Below are positions 28,073 through 36,335 of a stretch of DNA of 64,000 nt, piece by piece; within the stretch, counting starts at the first letter, position 1; each line of letters begins with the position of its first letter. Source of the DNA: Afipia sp. OHSU_II-C1 (GTDB lineage: Bacteria; Pseudomonadota; Alphaproteobacteria; Rhizobiales; Xanthobacteraceae); the NCBI RefSeq assembly GCF_000497575.1, contig NZ_APJI01000016.1, forward strand, positions 62,001-126,000, given 5' to 3'. The notes beneath the pieces are model-generated. The model made no database searches and was not told the origin of the DNA. It was given only the letters and a program-made list of their open reading frames with translations. A program made the translations under genes and the position numbers.

Positions 28073-29383
28073 ATGCCAAAGATCAATCACCGTATCAATC
28101 TCACCGATCGCAAGGTGCAATCGTTGAAGCCTGCGAAAGAGGGGCAGCGATATCAGGTAATGGACATCGAGGTTTCGGGTTTCGGCGTGCGCGTGACTGA
28201 CACCGGCCAGCGAACATTCATTTTGCGCACGCGATATCCTGGCGGAAGCAGCGCCAGCCGCCGCGAGATAGGAAAATACCCGACGATCTCTCTTGCCGAT
28301 GCGCGAGAAAAAGCACGCCGATGGATGGCGCTGGTGAAGCAGGGCATTGATCCTTCGGCGGAGGAAGATCGCCTGGCATCTGCAAACGCGACAAAGCGCG
28401 AGAATACGTTTTCTGTCGTTGTTGAAGATTGGTTTCGAGACAAGGTAAGGGCGGAGCGCAAAGGGCATGAAGTCGAGCGCGACTTTCGGAGCCAATTCTT
28501 CCCCCTATGGAAAGAAAAGCCCATCACCGAATTGTCTGAGTCGGATATCCTTCGCTTCATCCGTGAGAAAAAACGCGAGGCGCCGGCGCAGGCTCGGAAT
28601 CTACTTGGCAATCTAAAGCGGTTTTTCGCGTGGACTGTTGACCAGCGCTGCTACGGAGTGGCAAGCTCTCCGTGCGATCAGATTAAGCCAACGAAAATCA
28701 TCGGCAAGAAGAAGAAGCGAAATCGCATCTTGAACGACGATGAGTTGTTCGCACTTTGGAGAGTCACGAAACGTCTTCCTTATCCTCATGGGCCAGTTTA
28801 CCGTGGGTTGATGCTGACAGCTTTGCGCCTCAACGAGATGGCGGACGCTAACAAGGCTGAATTCAATTGGCAGCAGATGATTTGGACAATTCCTGCGGCT
28901 CGTATGAAGGGCGAAGACGGAGAGGCGCGCGACCATATCGTGCCGATTACCGATGCTATTCATGGGCTCTTCGATAGCCTTCCAAAGTTCAAGTCCGGCC
29001 CCTTCTTGTTCACGACGAACTTCGGCAAATCCCCGGTGTGGATCTCCAGTTGGGTTAAGGCGAGGATCGACGCCCGCATGTTGCGGACGCTAAAGGCGCT
29101 CGCACGCTCTCGTGGTAACGATCCGACGGTCGTCACGCTTCCGCATTGGGTCAACCATGACATCAGGCGCACCGTTCGCAGTCAGCTCTCACGGCTAAAG
29201 GTGACAGAGGAAGCAAGGGAGGCGGTTCTAGCGCATGCTCGACCTGGGATTGCCGGCACGTATGATTGCTATGATTACCTCGAGGAAAAGCGTGAGGCCT
29301 TAAACCTTTGGAGCTTTAGGTTGAGCCAGATCGTTTCGCCACCACAATTCAACAACGTAATAAGACTGCATGCTAGGGCTTGA
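28073..29383 (+). CDS. Tyrosine-type integrase with N-terminal DUF4102 domain
   Basis: From ATG 28073 the protein is 436 residues; a start 32 codons earlier is possible but unlike the family. The N-terminal DUF4102 arm-binding domain spans about residues 8-95 (LTDRKVQSLKPAKEGQRYQV, RYPGGSSASRREIGKYP). A core-binding helical domain follows at 105-200, and the catalytic domain at 220-420. Catalytic residues are visible: Arg in LTALRLNEMADA, His-x2-Arg in NHDIRRTVRSQ, His in VLAHARPGIAG, and the nucleophile Tyr in GTYDCYDYLEEKREAL. It is adjacent to attL and is responsible for insertion into the DUF6456 gene. Confidence 0.93.
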   Translation: MPKINHRINLTDRKVQSLKPAKEGQRYQVMDIEVSGFGVRVTDTGQRTFILRTRYPGGSSASRREIGKYPTISLADAREKARRWMALVKQGIDPSAEEDRLASANATKRENTFSVVVEDWFRDKVRAERKGHEVERDFRSQFFPLWKEKPITELSESDILRFIREKKREAPAQARNLLGNLKRFFAWTVDQRCYGVASSPCDQIKPTKIIGKKKKRNRILNDDELFALWRVTKRLPYPHGPVYRGLMLTALRLNEMADANKAEFNWQQMIWTIPAARMKGEDGEARDHIVPITDAIHGLFDSLPKFKSGPFLFTTNFGKSPVWISSWVKARIDARMLRTLKALARSRGNDPTVVTLPHWVNHDIRRTVRSQLSRLKVTEEAREAVLAHARPGIAGTYDCYDYLEEKREALNLWSFRLSQIVSPPQFNNVIRLHARA

Positions 29384-29686
29384 CGAAGCAAAGCGATGTT
29401 CGCATTATGTTCCTGCGGGGGTGCGGTCCAACGTATTTCCCTGCGCTCTAGCTGAAGTGCTGCGGGTAGTTCGGTGAGAACGAGAGCCAAGCCGAGGCGG
29501 GACCTCGGGCTGAACCATCAATAACTAAGGTGGCAGCGGCTGCGCCGTATGGCTGAGGCGAACCGGATTTCCATCGAGAAGCCCGGAGAGAGTCTGATTT
29601 CCCGAAAAGGGTCCCAAATCAGGTCTCGCTCCGTGCGGTGCTGCTAACGGCAATCGTCGTGACGAGACCTCCACTAGGAGAACGTC
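29384..29686 (+). other. Non-coding leader with RNA secondary structure before the AlpA-like gene
   Basis: About 300 bases without a convincing gene. The right half holds a hairpin at 29594-29622 (CTGATTT pairing AAATCAG with an inner CCC/GGG and GAAAA loop). An 8-bp inverted repeat AGGTCTCG/CGAGACCT (29621-29628 and 29663-29670) ends 16 bases before the ATG at 29687. This could be an operator, a leader structure or a small RNA. Confidence 0.45.
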
Positions 29687-29887
29687 ATGGCTCAGCGCCT
29701 CATTCCCTACGAAGCTCTCAAAGACAAGTGCATCAGCTATTCTAAACCGCATCTGTGGCGGCTTGAGAAGGCCGGTCAGTTCCCTAAGCGCGTACCGATA
29801 GGGCCGGGTCGTTACGGATACGTCGAAGCTGAGATCGATGCCTATCTTGAGGCCAAGATTGCCGAGCGCGACGAGAAAGCAGCATGA
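29687..29887 (+). CDS. AlpA-like small DNA-binding regulator or excisionase
   Basis: A 66-residue protein with a winged-HTH MerR/AlpA-type fold: LIPYEALKDKCISYSKPHLW, then RLEKAGQFPKRVPIGPGRYGY, and VEAEIDAYLEAKIAERD. The K/R-x-FPK-x-V segment and the acidic helix are typical of AlpA/excisionase proteins placed next to integrases in prophages and satellites. They direct excision or activate the integrase gene. A GGAG ribosome binding site precedes the ATG. The stop overlaps the next gene by 4 bases. Confidence 0.82.
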   Translation: MAQRLIPYEALKDKCISYSKPHLWRLEKAGQFPKRVPIGPGRYGYVEAEIDAYLEAKIAERDEKAA

Positions 29888-30132
29888 AATCCGCGGACAT
29901 CATACCATTCCCGCTCGCGCGTCGGCACGACATGATTGAGCGGCAAGCGATGTACGCTGCCGAGATTAACCCGGATGCGGCTGATCGTCATATCGCGCAT
30001 CAGTTGAAGATCCAGCGTGATGCGATGCGCCGAAAGGGTATCGACGAGCGCCTGATCGCTAGGGAGCTCCGATGCATGGAGGGTGCTATTCGCTCCAGGC
30101 TTACGAATAACACCGCGGGGGGTGCTCAATGA
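29884..30132 (+). CDS. Small prophage protein of unknown function
   Basis: An 82-residue basic, mostly helical protein beginning MKSADIIPFPLARRHDMIER. HQLKIQRDAMRRKGIDERLI forms an amphipathic helix. It overlaps the AlpA-like gene by 4 bases upstream (ATGA) and the next gene by 4 bases downstream, so it belongs to a tightly coupled early operon. Similar small proteins accompany AlpA in Bradyrhizobium-type elements, but I know no function. Confidence 0.72.
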   Translation: MKSADIIPFPLARRHDMIERQAMYAAEINPDAADRHIAHQLKIQRDAMRRKGIDERLIARELRCMEGAIRSRLTNNTAGGAQ

Positions 30133-30707
30133 GTCGGCGTCGACGTACGCAAATCGGTGGACAGTTCTCCGCTAGGCGCAAGGACATGCTCGAATCTCCA
30201 GCGTATCGCGCACTGTCTTTGTCCGCTCATCGTGTGATCGATCGAATTGCTGTTGAACATTGCAATCAGGGCGGCGCAGAAAATGGTCGCTTAATCGTGA
30301 CCTATGACGACTTCGAGAGGTACGGTGTTCATCGGCATGCGATCGGACCGGCGATTAGGGAGGCCGAAGCACTCGGTTTCATCGAAGTCGTCGAGAGAGG
30401 GCGCGCCGGCAACGCCGAATTTCGGTCGCCTAGTCGGTATCGTCTGACCTTCCATCGGGCGGGGCGGGACATTGGCGACGGTACCCATGAATGGCGGCAC
30501 GTCACCGAGGAACAGGCGAAGGCCATTGCAAAGGCGGCTCGGCATGCCAAGCCCGAAAAATCAAAATCCCAGTGGCGGAAAACGCCGATCCTTGGTGGCG
30601 AGAAACGCCACCGAAAATGTCCCATCCTTGGTGCGGATTCCACCACTACAGAGCTTAGTGCGGATTCCACCACTACTATCTATATCTCGGGAAGGGATGC
30701 AGCGTGA
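30129..30707 (+). CDS. Prophage protein, possible winged-helix (replication or regulation)
   Basis: A 192-residue protein in the coupled early operon. Residues about 20-115 have a winged-helix-like pattern: LSLSAHRVIDRIAVEHCNQG, then RLIVTYDDFERYGVHRHAIG, PAIREAEALGFIEVVERGRA and a strand pair ending RSPSRYRLTFH. This resembles phage replication or RepA-like N-terminal domains. The C-terminus is Lys-rich and ends with a tandem 9-residue repeat (ADSTTTELS), produced by a 19-base repeat at 30631-30649 and 30658-30676. Its stop overlaps the GTG of the next gene. Confidence 0.7.
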   Translation: MSRRRRTQIGGQFSARRKDMLESPAYRALSLSAHRVIDRIAVEHCNQGGAENGRLIVTYDDFERYGVHRHAIGPAIREAEALGFIEVVERGRAGNAEFRSPSRYRLTFHRAGRDIGDGTHEWRHVTEEQAKAIAKAARHAKPEKSKSQWRKTPILGGEKRHRKCPILGADSTTTELSADSTTTIYISGRDAA

Positions 30708-31501
30708 GATCAGGTCCAAAAGCTATTGATGTATGGGACACGGAGACGTTCGATGACGAACTGCGTGAGCTCTTACAACAACACGCCGAGTTGATCTCCG
30801 AGTATCTGATTTTTGATCGTCAGGAATTCCTTGACCGGGAGTCGACCGACGGCTGGAGGCCGCCTAAACAAAATCCCCGCGGCAGCGAATATATGGCGTT
30901 TATGGAGCGCGTCGGTCTTGCCATGAAAAATCGAGCAATTCGGGGCTGGCATTATACTCGTTTGACAGACGATGAAGTCGCAGCAATCCACCGTAACGGC
31001 ATTTATCCAGGGACACTGGAGACTTTACGAGAGCGACTGAATGCTCGTGTGTGTGCCGGCGACCTCAGTGAACAGGAAGCGGACGAAATATATCGAGCAA
31101 GTCCGTGCCACCATAACGAACAGAAACTCGGTCGCCTTGGAAAATTCTGGTTTGCCTCACGCCCTTTCGATCCGATGTACAGTGGTGTTGAGCTCCTTCT
31201 GAACAATTGGGGAGGCGAAGCCGCCTACTTCTGGCTGCAAGATCAGAAGCTTAAGAATCGCGTTAGCAACATTGGACGGCCTTATGTCCTAGAGATTGCC
31301 GTCCCGATATCCTACACCGGCCAATGGTATTGGGCGGGACAAGCCGTAGTCTGCACTTTCGCTCGTAGTCTCGGACTGCATGCGAGTGGGGCAGATTTCG
31401 ATTTCTATTCAACAAAGCCGCTGGGTCCTGATGCTGTCTTGGCGGTACACGCCGAGGGAACCGTAAGCTTCGCAGCAGTGGCAGATCAATATCCCGATTA
31501 G
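30704..31501 (+). CDS. Unknown cargo protein with an ADP-ribosyltransferase-like first motif
   Basis: A 265-residue protein starting at GTG 30704, overlapping the previous stop (GTGA). Around residue 84 is GWHYTRLTDDEVAAIHRNGI, the H-x-T then I-x3-G pattern seen at the first motif of several ADP-ribosyltransferase-fold toxins (DarT, RES, Tpt1). Later segments LGRLGKFWFASRPFD, NNWGGEAAYFWL and RPYVLEIAVPISYTGQW fit beta strands with conserved-looking polar residues. I have met this family only as hypothetical proteins. It is the last gene of the early operon and precedes an internal copy of the arm repeat, which suggests movable cargo. The enzyme assignment is inference. Confidence 0.6.
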   Translation: MRSGPKAIDVWDTETFDDELRELLQQHAELISEYLIFDRQEFLDRESTDGWRPPKQNPRGSEYMAFMERVGLAMKNRAIRGWHYTRLTDDEVAAIHRNGIYPGTLETLRERLNARVCAGDLSEQEADEIYRASPCHHNEQKLGRLGKFWFASRPFDPMYSGVELLLNNWGGEAAYFWLQDQKLKNRVSNIGRPYVLEIAVPISYTGQWYWAGQAVVCTFARSLGLHASGADFDFYSTKPLGPDAVLAVHAEGTVSFAAVADQYPD

Positions 31502-31758
31502 TATGCAATTCCGCCCGTTTGCAGTTGCACCATAAAGCGGAGCAGCAAGAGCCAAGCGCGAGACGCACGATTGATTCTGAGTGCGTGGCCAATCGGCAAT
31601 CAGCCGGTTGTTCTATGAATAGCTTTGATAGCCATTGCAGAGATTTGCCGACGCTGTTTTGACAGCGACTCCACACTGGGGCCACTTGAGGGCCACGAGC
31701 ATGCAGAAACCGGCGAGCGAGTTGCTTGCGGGATGCATGGTTGGTGGGTGGCAGTTGA
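31502..31758. other. Gap between early genes and packaging genes, containing the third arm-type repeat
   Basis: 257 bases with no gene I can support. At 31679-31696 lies GGGCCACTTGAGGGCCAC, the exact reverse complement of the repeat at 28042-28059. It is far from either att core, so its role is unclear; it could be a regulatory site or a scar of an earlier rearrangement. Confidence 0.6.
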
Positions 31759-32100
31759 ATGTCGGATGCGGTGCAGATCAGTGAGCGAAGCGGCTGGATA
31801 GCCGGCCTGGATGGGCGGACTGCAGCGGCGCGTCGCGTGAAAGAGGTTGCCGACGGCTTTGCGCGGGCGCTGGGTGGCGCTCTCGATCCGATGAAGCGAG
31901 ATGCAGTCCAGCGCGCCGCAGAGTTGCAGGTGACCGCCGAAACGCTGCGGACGCGCTCTCTGCGGGGGGAGGCAATTGCACCCGGCGACCTGATCAAAGC
32001 AGAGAACTTGGCGGACAGGGCACGGCGCTCCTTGCGGATAGGAGATGCTCCAGCTCGAACGGTTCGGCCGATCAGGGACCGCCTGAGGGCCAACGCATGA
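31759..32100 (+). CDS. Phage protein, possible small terminase subunit
   Basis: A 113-residue helical protein located directly before the terminase large-subunit gene, with a 4-base overlap (ATGA at 32097-32100). It contains ARRVKEVADGFARALGGALD and MKRDAVQRAAELQVTAETLR, followed by LIKAENLADRARRSLRIG. Position and size fit a terminase small subunit, but I see no clear HTH and no family signature. The assignment rests on gene order. Confidence 0.6.
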   Translation: MSDAVQISERSGWIAGLDGRTAAARRVKEVADGFARALGGALDPMKRDAVQRAAELQVTAETLRTRSLRGEAIAPGDLIKAENLADRARRSLRIGDAPARTVRPIRDRLRANA

Positions 32101-33632
32101 GCACTCAGCATCCATCGCCGTTGGACTTCTTCGCCACCCTCAGGTGGATCGATGGCAAGCCGTTGCTCGATACGATTGAGCCCTACCGCCGCGCGCTATT
32201 CATGCGGTCACTCTACACGTTCAGGGATGATGGCTCACCGGCATACAACATGACGCTGGCGGGCCGAGGGAAGAAGAACTGGAAGAGTGCCGACCTTGTG
32301 CTCGCTGGCCTCTATTGCCTCCTCTGCCTCGATAGTCCGCAGGGCAATGAATGCTTCATCATCGCAAACGACCTGAAACAGGCCGGCGATGACCTAAGCC
32401 TGGCCAAGAAGCTTGTTGAGGCCAACCGACCTGAAATAGGAGACGAGGTCACGGTCTTTTCCGAGGAGATCAAGCGCGTTGACGGACGAGGCTTCTTACA
32501 GATTTTGCCAGCGCGAGACAGCATCGGCGCTCACGGCAAGACCTACCTGTTTCTTGGATTGGACGAGATCCATGGTTGGCGCGACTACGATCTACTCGAA
32601 GCCATGGCGATGGACCCGACGCGCTCTGACGCGCGCATGTGGATCACCAGCTATGATACGCTTTGGAATCAGCCGGGCATTCCGCTTCACGATCTGAAGG
32701 AACGTGGAAAGGTCGGCGACGATCCACGCTTTCTCTTCAGTTGGTATTCGGGCGACTACTGCACCGATCCCGATTTCACAGAACTATCGGCAGAGCGGCG
32801 GGCAAACCCGTCCATGGCATCGTGGCCCGAGGGTATGGGCTACATCGACCAACAACGGCGCCGCCTGCCGTCCCATAAATTCCGTCGGCTCCATCTGAAT
32901 CTACCGGGAGCGCCGAACGGTGCGTTCTTTGATCCCGACAACTTCGAAGCTGCAATCGACAAGGGTAGGGCAGCACTCCCATACGATGCGCGCCAACGAT
33001 ACGTTGGCTTCGTCGACATGAGCGGCGGTAGCAGTGACGACGCAACGCTCAGCATCGCACACGCTGAAGGTGACAAGATCATCGTTGACATGGTGATCAA
33101 GCAAGCCGGAGAAGTGCCATTCAATCCAAGAAGTGCGGTTGCGCGCTTCGTTAAGCAGCTAAAGGCATACGGCATTCGGCGTGTCGTCGGCGACGCCTAC
33201 GCGGGGTTGACGTTCAAGTATGACTTTGAGGATTTCGGTATCGCGTATAAGCCGTGCCGCGTACCCAAGACTGAGTTGTACGAACAGCTCGAGCCCATCC
33301 TAAACGCCGGGGAGGTTGAGTTACCCGATCTCGCACGTTTGCGAGAGCAAGGGTTAGGTCTCGTTGTGCGTGGCGCGCGTGTGGACCATCTCCCAGGCGA
33401 ACATGACGACTGGATTAATGCTGCCGCCGGCGCGGTATGGTGTGTCGCGAATACGGAACGGCAATTCGGCGTAGCGTTTGATCCGAAAATACATATCGGC
33501 TCGTTCGGCTTCACATCACCACGAAACTGGATCGACAACCTGCCTCCCGCGGAAGCAGTAAGGCGTGGCTACTGCTCAAAAGAACGGGCGATTCAGGAAG
33601 GTTGGATTTCTGCAGAGACACAGGAGAACTGA
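32097..33632 (+). CDS. Phage terminase large subunit
   Basis: A 511-residue packaging motor. The ATPase half shows LAGRGKKNWKSADLVLAG (a degenerate Walker A) and TYLFLGLDEIHGWRDYD (Walker B with catalytic Glu), then MWITSYDTLWN (coupling motif). The nuclease half shows VGFVDMSGGSSDDATL, IRRVVGDAYAGLTFK and EHDDWINAAAGA, supplying the acidic metal ligands. It resembles the Lys-variant Walker A terminases of siphophage-type prophages. It is the only clear morphogenesis motor gene in the element; no portal gene follows. Confidence 0.87.
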   Translation: MSTQHPSPLDFFATLRWIDGKPLLDTIEPYRRALFMRSLYTFRDDGSPAYNMTLAGRGKKNWKSADLVLAGLYCLLCLDSPQGNECFIIANDLKQAGDDLSLAKKLVEANRPEIGDEVTVFSEEIKRVDGRGFLQILPARDSIGAHGKTYLFLGLDEIHGWRDYDLLEAMAMDPTRSDARMWITSYDTLWNQPGIPLHDLKERGKVGDDPRFLFSWYSGDYCTDPDFTELSAERRANPSMASWPEGMGYIDQQRRRLPSHKFRRLHLNLPGAPNGAFFDPDNFEAAIDKGRAALPYDARQRYVGFVDMSGGSSDDATLSIAHAEGDKIIVDMVIKQAGEVPFNPRSAVARFVKQLKAYGIRRVVGDAYAGLTFKYDFEDFGIAYKPCRVPKTELYEQLEPILNAGEVELPDLARLREQGLGLVVRGARVDHLPGEHDDWINAAAGAVWCVANTERQFGVAFDPKIHIGSFGFTSPRNWIDNLPPAEAVRRGYCSKERAIQEGWISAETQEN

Positions 33633-33959
33633 ATGGCTCAAATGTCGACCATCAATGCCACGGTGAATACCGAGGCCTTTACGTTCGCGATGCCGGCTGC
33701 TTTCAACACACTGCTCGGTAACCTTCTCACGCCGACGGCAGATGAGTTCTGTCAGCGGATCGAGCGATCCGGAAAGGCAGCTTGCGCTCAAGTTGAGCGT
33801 GACCAAGTCGAGTCGATCATTTGGCTCGCGCTTCAAGGTGGCGGCACCGGCGCCCTGACGGCTTATCACCAGGCGAAGCGCATCGTGGCAAATCAGAACG
33901 GGCGCCAAGTCGACCTTTTGGCGGCGCAAATTGTCCGTGCCGCAGTAGCCGCGGGGTAA
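33633..33959 (+). CDS. Hypothetical phage protein
   Basis: A 108-residue protein that begins at the base after the terminase stop codon. It contains TEAFTFAMPAAFNTLLGNLL and VERDQVESIIWLALQGGG, followed by AYHQAKRIVANQNGRQVDLL. It is mostly helical with no recognised domain. Location suggests a role in packaging or head assembly, but nothing in the sequence proves it. Confidence 0.6.
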   Translation: MAQMSTINATVNTEAFTFAMPAAFNTLLGNLLTPTADEFCQRIERSGKAACAQVERDQVESIIWLALQGGGTGALTAYHQAKRIVANQNGRQVDLLAAQIVRAAVAAG

Positions 33960-33965
33960 ACGCCA

Positions 33966-34805
33966 ATGAGCCTTGCAGATCGCAACAAGAGTATTCTGGA
34001 GCGCGTCGATCGACACGCGGAGCACCCGTCAGCCAATGCTCTGCGCAAGGCCGCTGAAAACTGCTTGGCAGTATCTGAGCGGTTTGCGCGGGAGCGTGAC
34101 TTGATCGCGCAAAACGGCCATCTGACCCAAGAGGGCGTTCGGGCGCAGCTCACTGAAGCACTTCGCCGGACGTATGGTCGCGACCTTCGCGACGCTCGCA
34201 AGCCTTTTGACGCGGCTGCGGCGAAGCTCAAGTCCATGCGGGAGCAGGTCAAGCCGGCGCAGGTCGATCGTACAGACGTTGTGGCTGCGCTTGAGAGACA
34301 GGAAATCCGGGCTTTCGTCCGCGGCCTTAACGTGCAGGAACGCACGAAGCTACTGACGCCGGGTAGCGATCCCCGTGTTCTGGACGCGGTGCTAGACGCG
34401 CCAGCGGCGCTCAGTGGAGTGCCCGAGCCATACTTCGCACAGGTGAAGGCATGGCGAGAAGAGCAACTTCATGGGCCGTTGCTCAAGGAAATTGCCGACC
34501 TCGACTCGTTGCTGAGTGAATCACAGAACGCCGCGGTCATTGCACGTGGCGACCTGATGAACACTATGCAGATAGACCAGCGCGGGTTTGATCGGATCAT
34601 GCTTCCGATTGAGAACAAGGCAGACGCTCCGTGGCTCAAAAAGGAGGGTGATGCCGTCGTGGTCGTTGTCCCCGGACAAGCGACGTATCAGCCGGCCACC
34701 GCGGACGAGATGCGCGACGGCGTTTTCTTTGAAAGTGCGGAAGCGTTCTTCAAAGCTCACGGCGTCAAGGACCAAGCCGAATATCTTGCAAGGAGGGCAG
34801 CATGA
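33966..34805 (+). CDS. Hypothetical phage protein, helical
   Basis: A 279-residue protein, six bases after the previous gene. The first two thirds are helical and charged (ALRKAAENCLAVSERFARER, ALRRTYGRDLRDARKPFDAA). The C-terminus is more compact (DAVVVVVPGQATYQPATADE). No catalytic motif or transmembrane segment is evident. I do not recognise the family. Its stop overlaps the next start by 4 bases, keeping it in the packaging operon. Confidence 0.6.
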   Translation: MSLADRNKSILERVDRHAEHPSANALRKAAENCLAVSERFARERDLIAQNGHLTQEGVRAQLTEALRRTYGRDLRDARKPFDAAAAKLKSMREQVKPAQVDRTDVVAALERQEIRAFVRGLNVQERTKLLTPGSDPRVLDAVLDAPAALSGVPEPYFAQVKAWREEQLHGPLLKEIADLDSLLSESQNAAVIARGDLMNTMQIDQRGFDRIMLPIENKADAPWLKKEGDAVVVVVPGQATYQPATADEMRDGVFFESAEAFFKAHGVKDQAEYLARRAA

Positions 34806-35134
34806 ATTGCGACGTCCGGTTGGATGATCGGACTGCGGCGGTGGATACCGCCCGAGCGCACGCGGGCGGCGTGGCATCCGACGCGCCGTCCGCATCGCGA
34901 TCGCAGGGTTTTGACGTCAATCTTCACGGGCATGTACTCTGCATCGAACTGCTTCTTTGTCAGATATGCGATGTGGTTGAGTTGAGTGCTCCAAGTACCC
35001 GGTCGATTCTGCGGACCGAGCTTTCAGGCCTGATTGATGGTTTGCACTCCGACGAAGCGTCCGAAGAGACATTGATCGAACTACGCGCCGGAGCACGCAA
35101 AGCTCTCCGTCGAATGCTTCCTGAACGCGCGTAG
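34802..35134 (+). CDS. Hypothetical phage protein
   Basis: A 110-residue protein starting at the ATG that overlaps the previous stop. It includes GFDVNLHGHVLCIELLLCQI and STRSILRTELSGLIDGLHSD. The second half is helical. I do not recognise it. It precedes the tail-fibre-like gene by 7 bases and is likely co-transcribed. Confidence 0.5.
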   Translation: MNCDVRLDDRTAAVDTARAHAGGVASDAPSASRSQGFDVNLHGHVLCIELLLCQICDVVELSAPSTRSILRTELSGLIDGLHSDEASEETLIELRAGARKALRRMLPERA

Positions 35135-35141
35135 GAGTAAA

Positions 35142-36320
35142 ATGGCCTCGAACCCGGTTGATGTTATCATTGTCGATGGCGTGCCAGTCGCAAAAAGCGA
35201 CGTGCGCGCTTATGAAAAGCTTCGCGTCCGAAAGCGAATGGGAGATGCGACAGAGGTGCGCAACACGCGCCTGTCTGGCCAGTACGGGGGACTATATATT
35301 TCCTCCCTGCAATCCAATTTCGATCTTGACGCTGCGGACACCACAACGCCGGACGATGGAGCGACTTGCATCATCGACTTCGATGGCAATCGTTTCAAGA
35401 AAGTCAACGGAGCCGGCAGCGGGCTACCTGGTGGCACAGATAGGCAGGTTCAATTTAACAATTTGGGCAACTTCGGTGGCAGCGCATCGTTCGTTTGGGA
35501 TGGAGCAGCACTCCGTGTTCCGAAAGCTGTGGGCGGCACCGGAGCGGGTTCGTCTCTCGAACTCCAATCGACGACCGGAGTAGGGACAACTGACTTCATC
35601 CGCGCGCTTGTCGGCAGCAACGGTGCGACGGAGGCGTGGCGAGTTCTTACTGACGGATCGGTAGGAATCGGAACGCCGACTCCGCTCGCAAAGTTCACGA
35701 TCAACAGAAATGCCGTGGTGACTGTTCCTAGCCCAGGTTCCAACGTCGTCATGCACATTGTGGGTGCGGACACACAGAGCACCCAGATTATCATGGATTC
35801 CTTCTCGGCCGGTCCGGGCTTTTTCTCGCGTCGTTCGGGCGGCACTCTTGCATCTCCGTCAGCCATCGCGAGCGGCAACAGCATCGGGTCATTCAATTCT
35901 GCCGGTCGATACGACGCATCGAATTACTCGGGCGTGACGGGGTCTTTCAATTTTATGGCCGAGGAAAACTTCACCAGCACCGCGTGGGGAACGAAGTTCA
36001 CGCTCGGCACGACGCCGATCGGAGGAACTGTGCGTACAGTTGGCCTCACGCAATGGGGCAGCGCAGGAGTTAGCATCGGGTCGGCTCTTTCAGATCCCGG
36101 AACAGGCAACCTGAGCGTTGCCGGCGCGATACAGACCGGGTCGTTCACGGTGGCCACGCTTCCAGCCGGTGTCGCGGGAAGAATGGTCTATTGCAGCAAT
36201 TGCCGTGTTTTTAACGGCGCCGGCACCCAAGAAAGCGGGGGCGCGGGTACGGGCGGCCACGTTTCATACAACGGGTTCGCGTGGAAGATCGCAGGAACGA
36301 ATGTCACCGCTGTGGCGTAG
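35142..36320 (+). CDS. Tail-fibre or receptor-binding-like structural protein
   Basis: A 392-residue Gly/Ser/Thr-rich beta protein. Motifs common in phage tail proteins include GGTDRQVQFNNLGNFGGSAS and LTDGSVGIGTPTPLAKFTIN, the latter like the repeats before endosialidase-type chaperone domains. The end (LPAGVAGRMVYCSNCRVFNG, then VSYNGFAWKIAGT) is a typical C-terminal cap. No chaperone protease domain is present. It starts at ATG 35142, and a 15-base gap leads to the next gene. A tail fibre without tail tube genes is one reason to consider the element incomplete. Confidence 0.7.
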   Translation: MASNPVDVIIVDGVPVAKSDVRAYEKLRVRKRMGDATEVRNTRLSGQYGGLYISSLQSNFDLDAADTTTPDDGATCIIDFDGNRFKKVNGAGSGLPGGTDRQVQFNNLGNFGGSASFVWDGAALRVPKAVGGTGAGSSLELQSTTGVGTTDFIRALVGSNGATEAWRVLTDGSVGIGTPTPLAKFTINRNAVVTVPSPGSNVVMHIVGADTQSTQIIMDSFSAGPGFFSRRSGGTLASPSAIASGNSIGSFNSAGRYDASNYSGVTGSFNFMAEENFTSTAWGTKFTLGTTPIGGTVRTVGLTQWGSAGVSIGSALSDPGTGNLSVAGAIQTGSFTVATLPAGVAGRMVYCSNCRVFNGAGTQESGGAGTGGHVSYNGFAWKIAGTNVTAVA

Positions 36321-36335
36321 TCGAAAGGAACGAGA

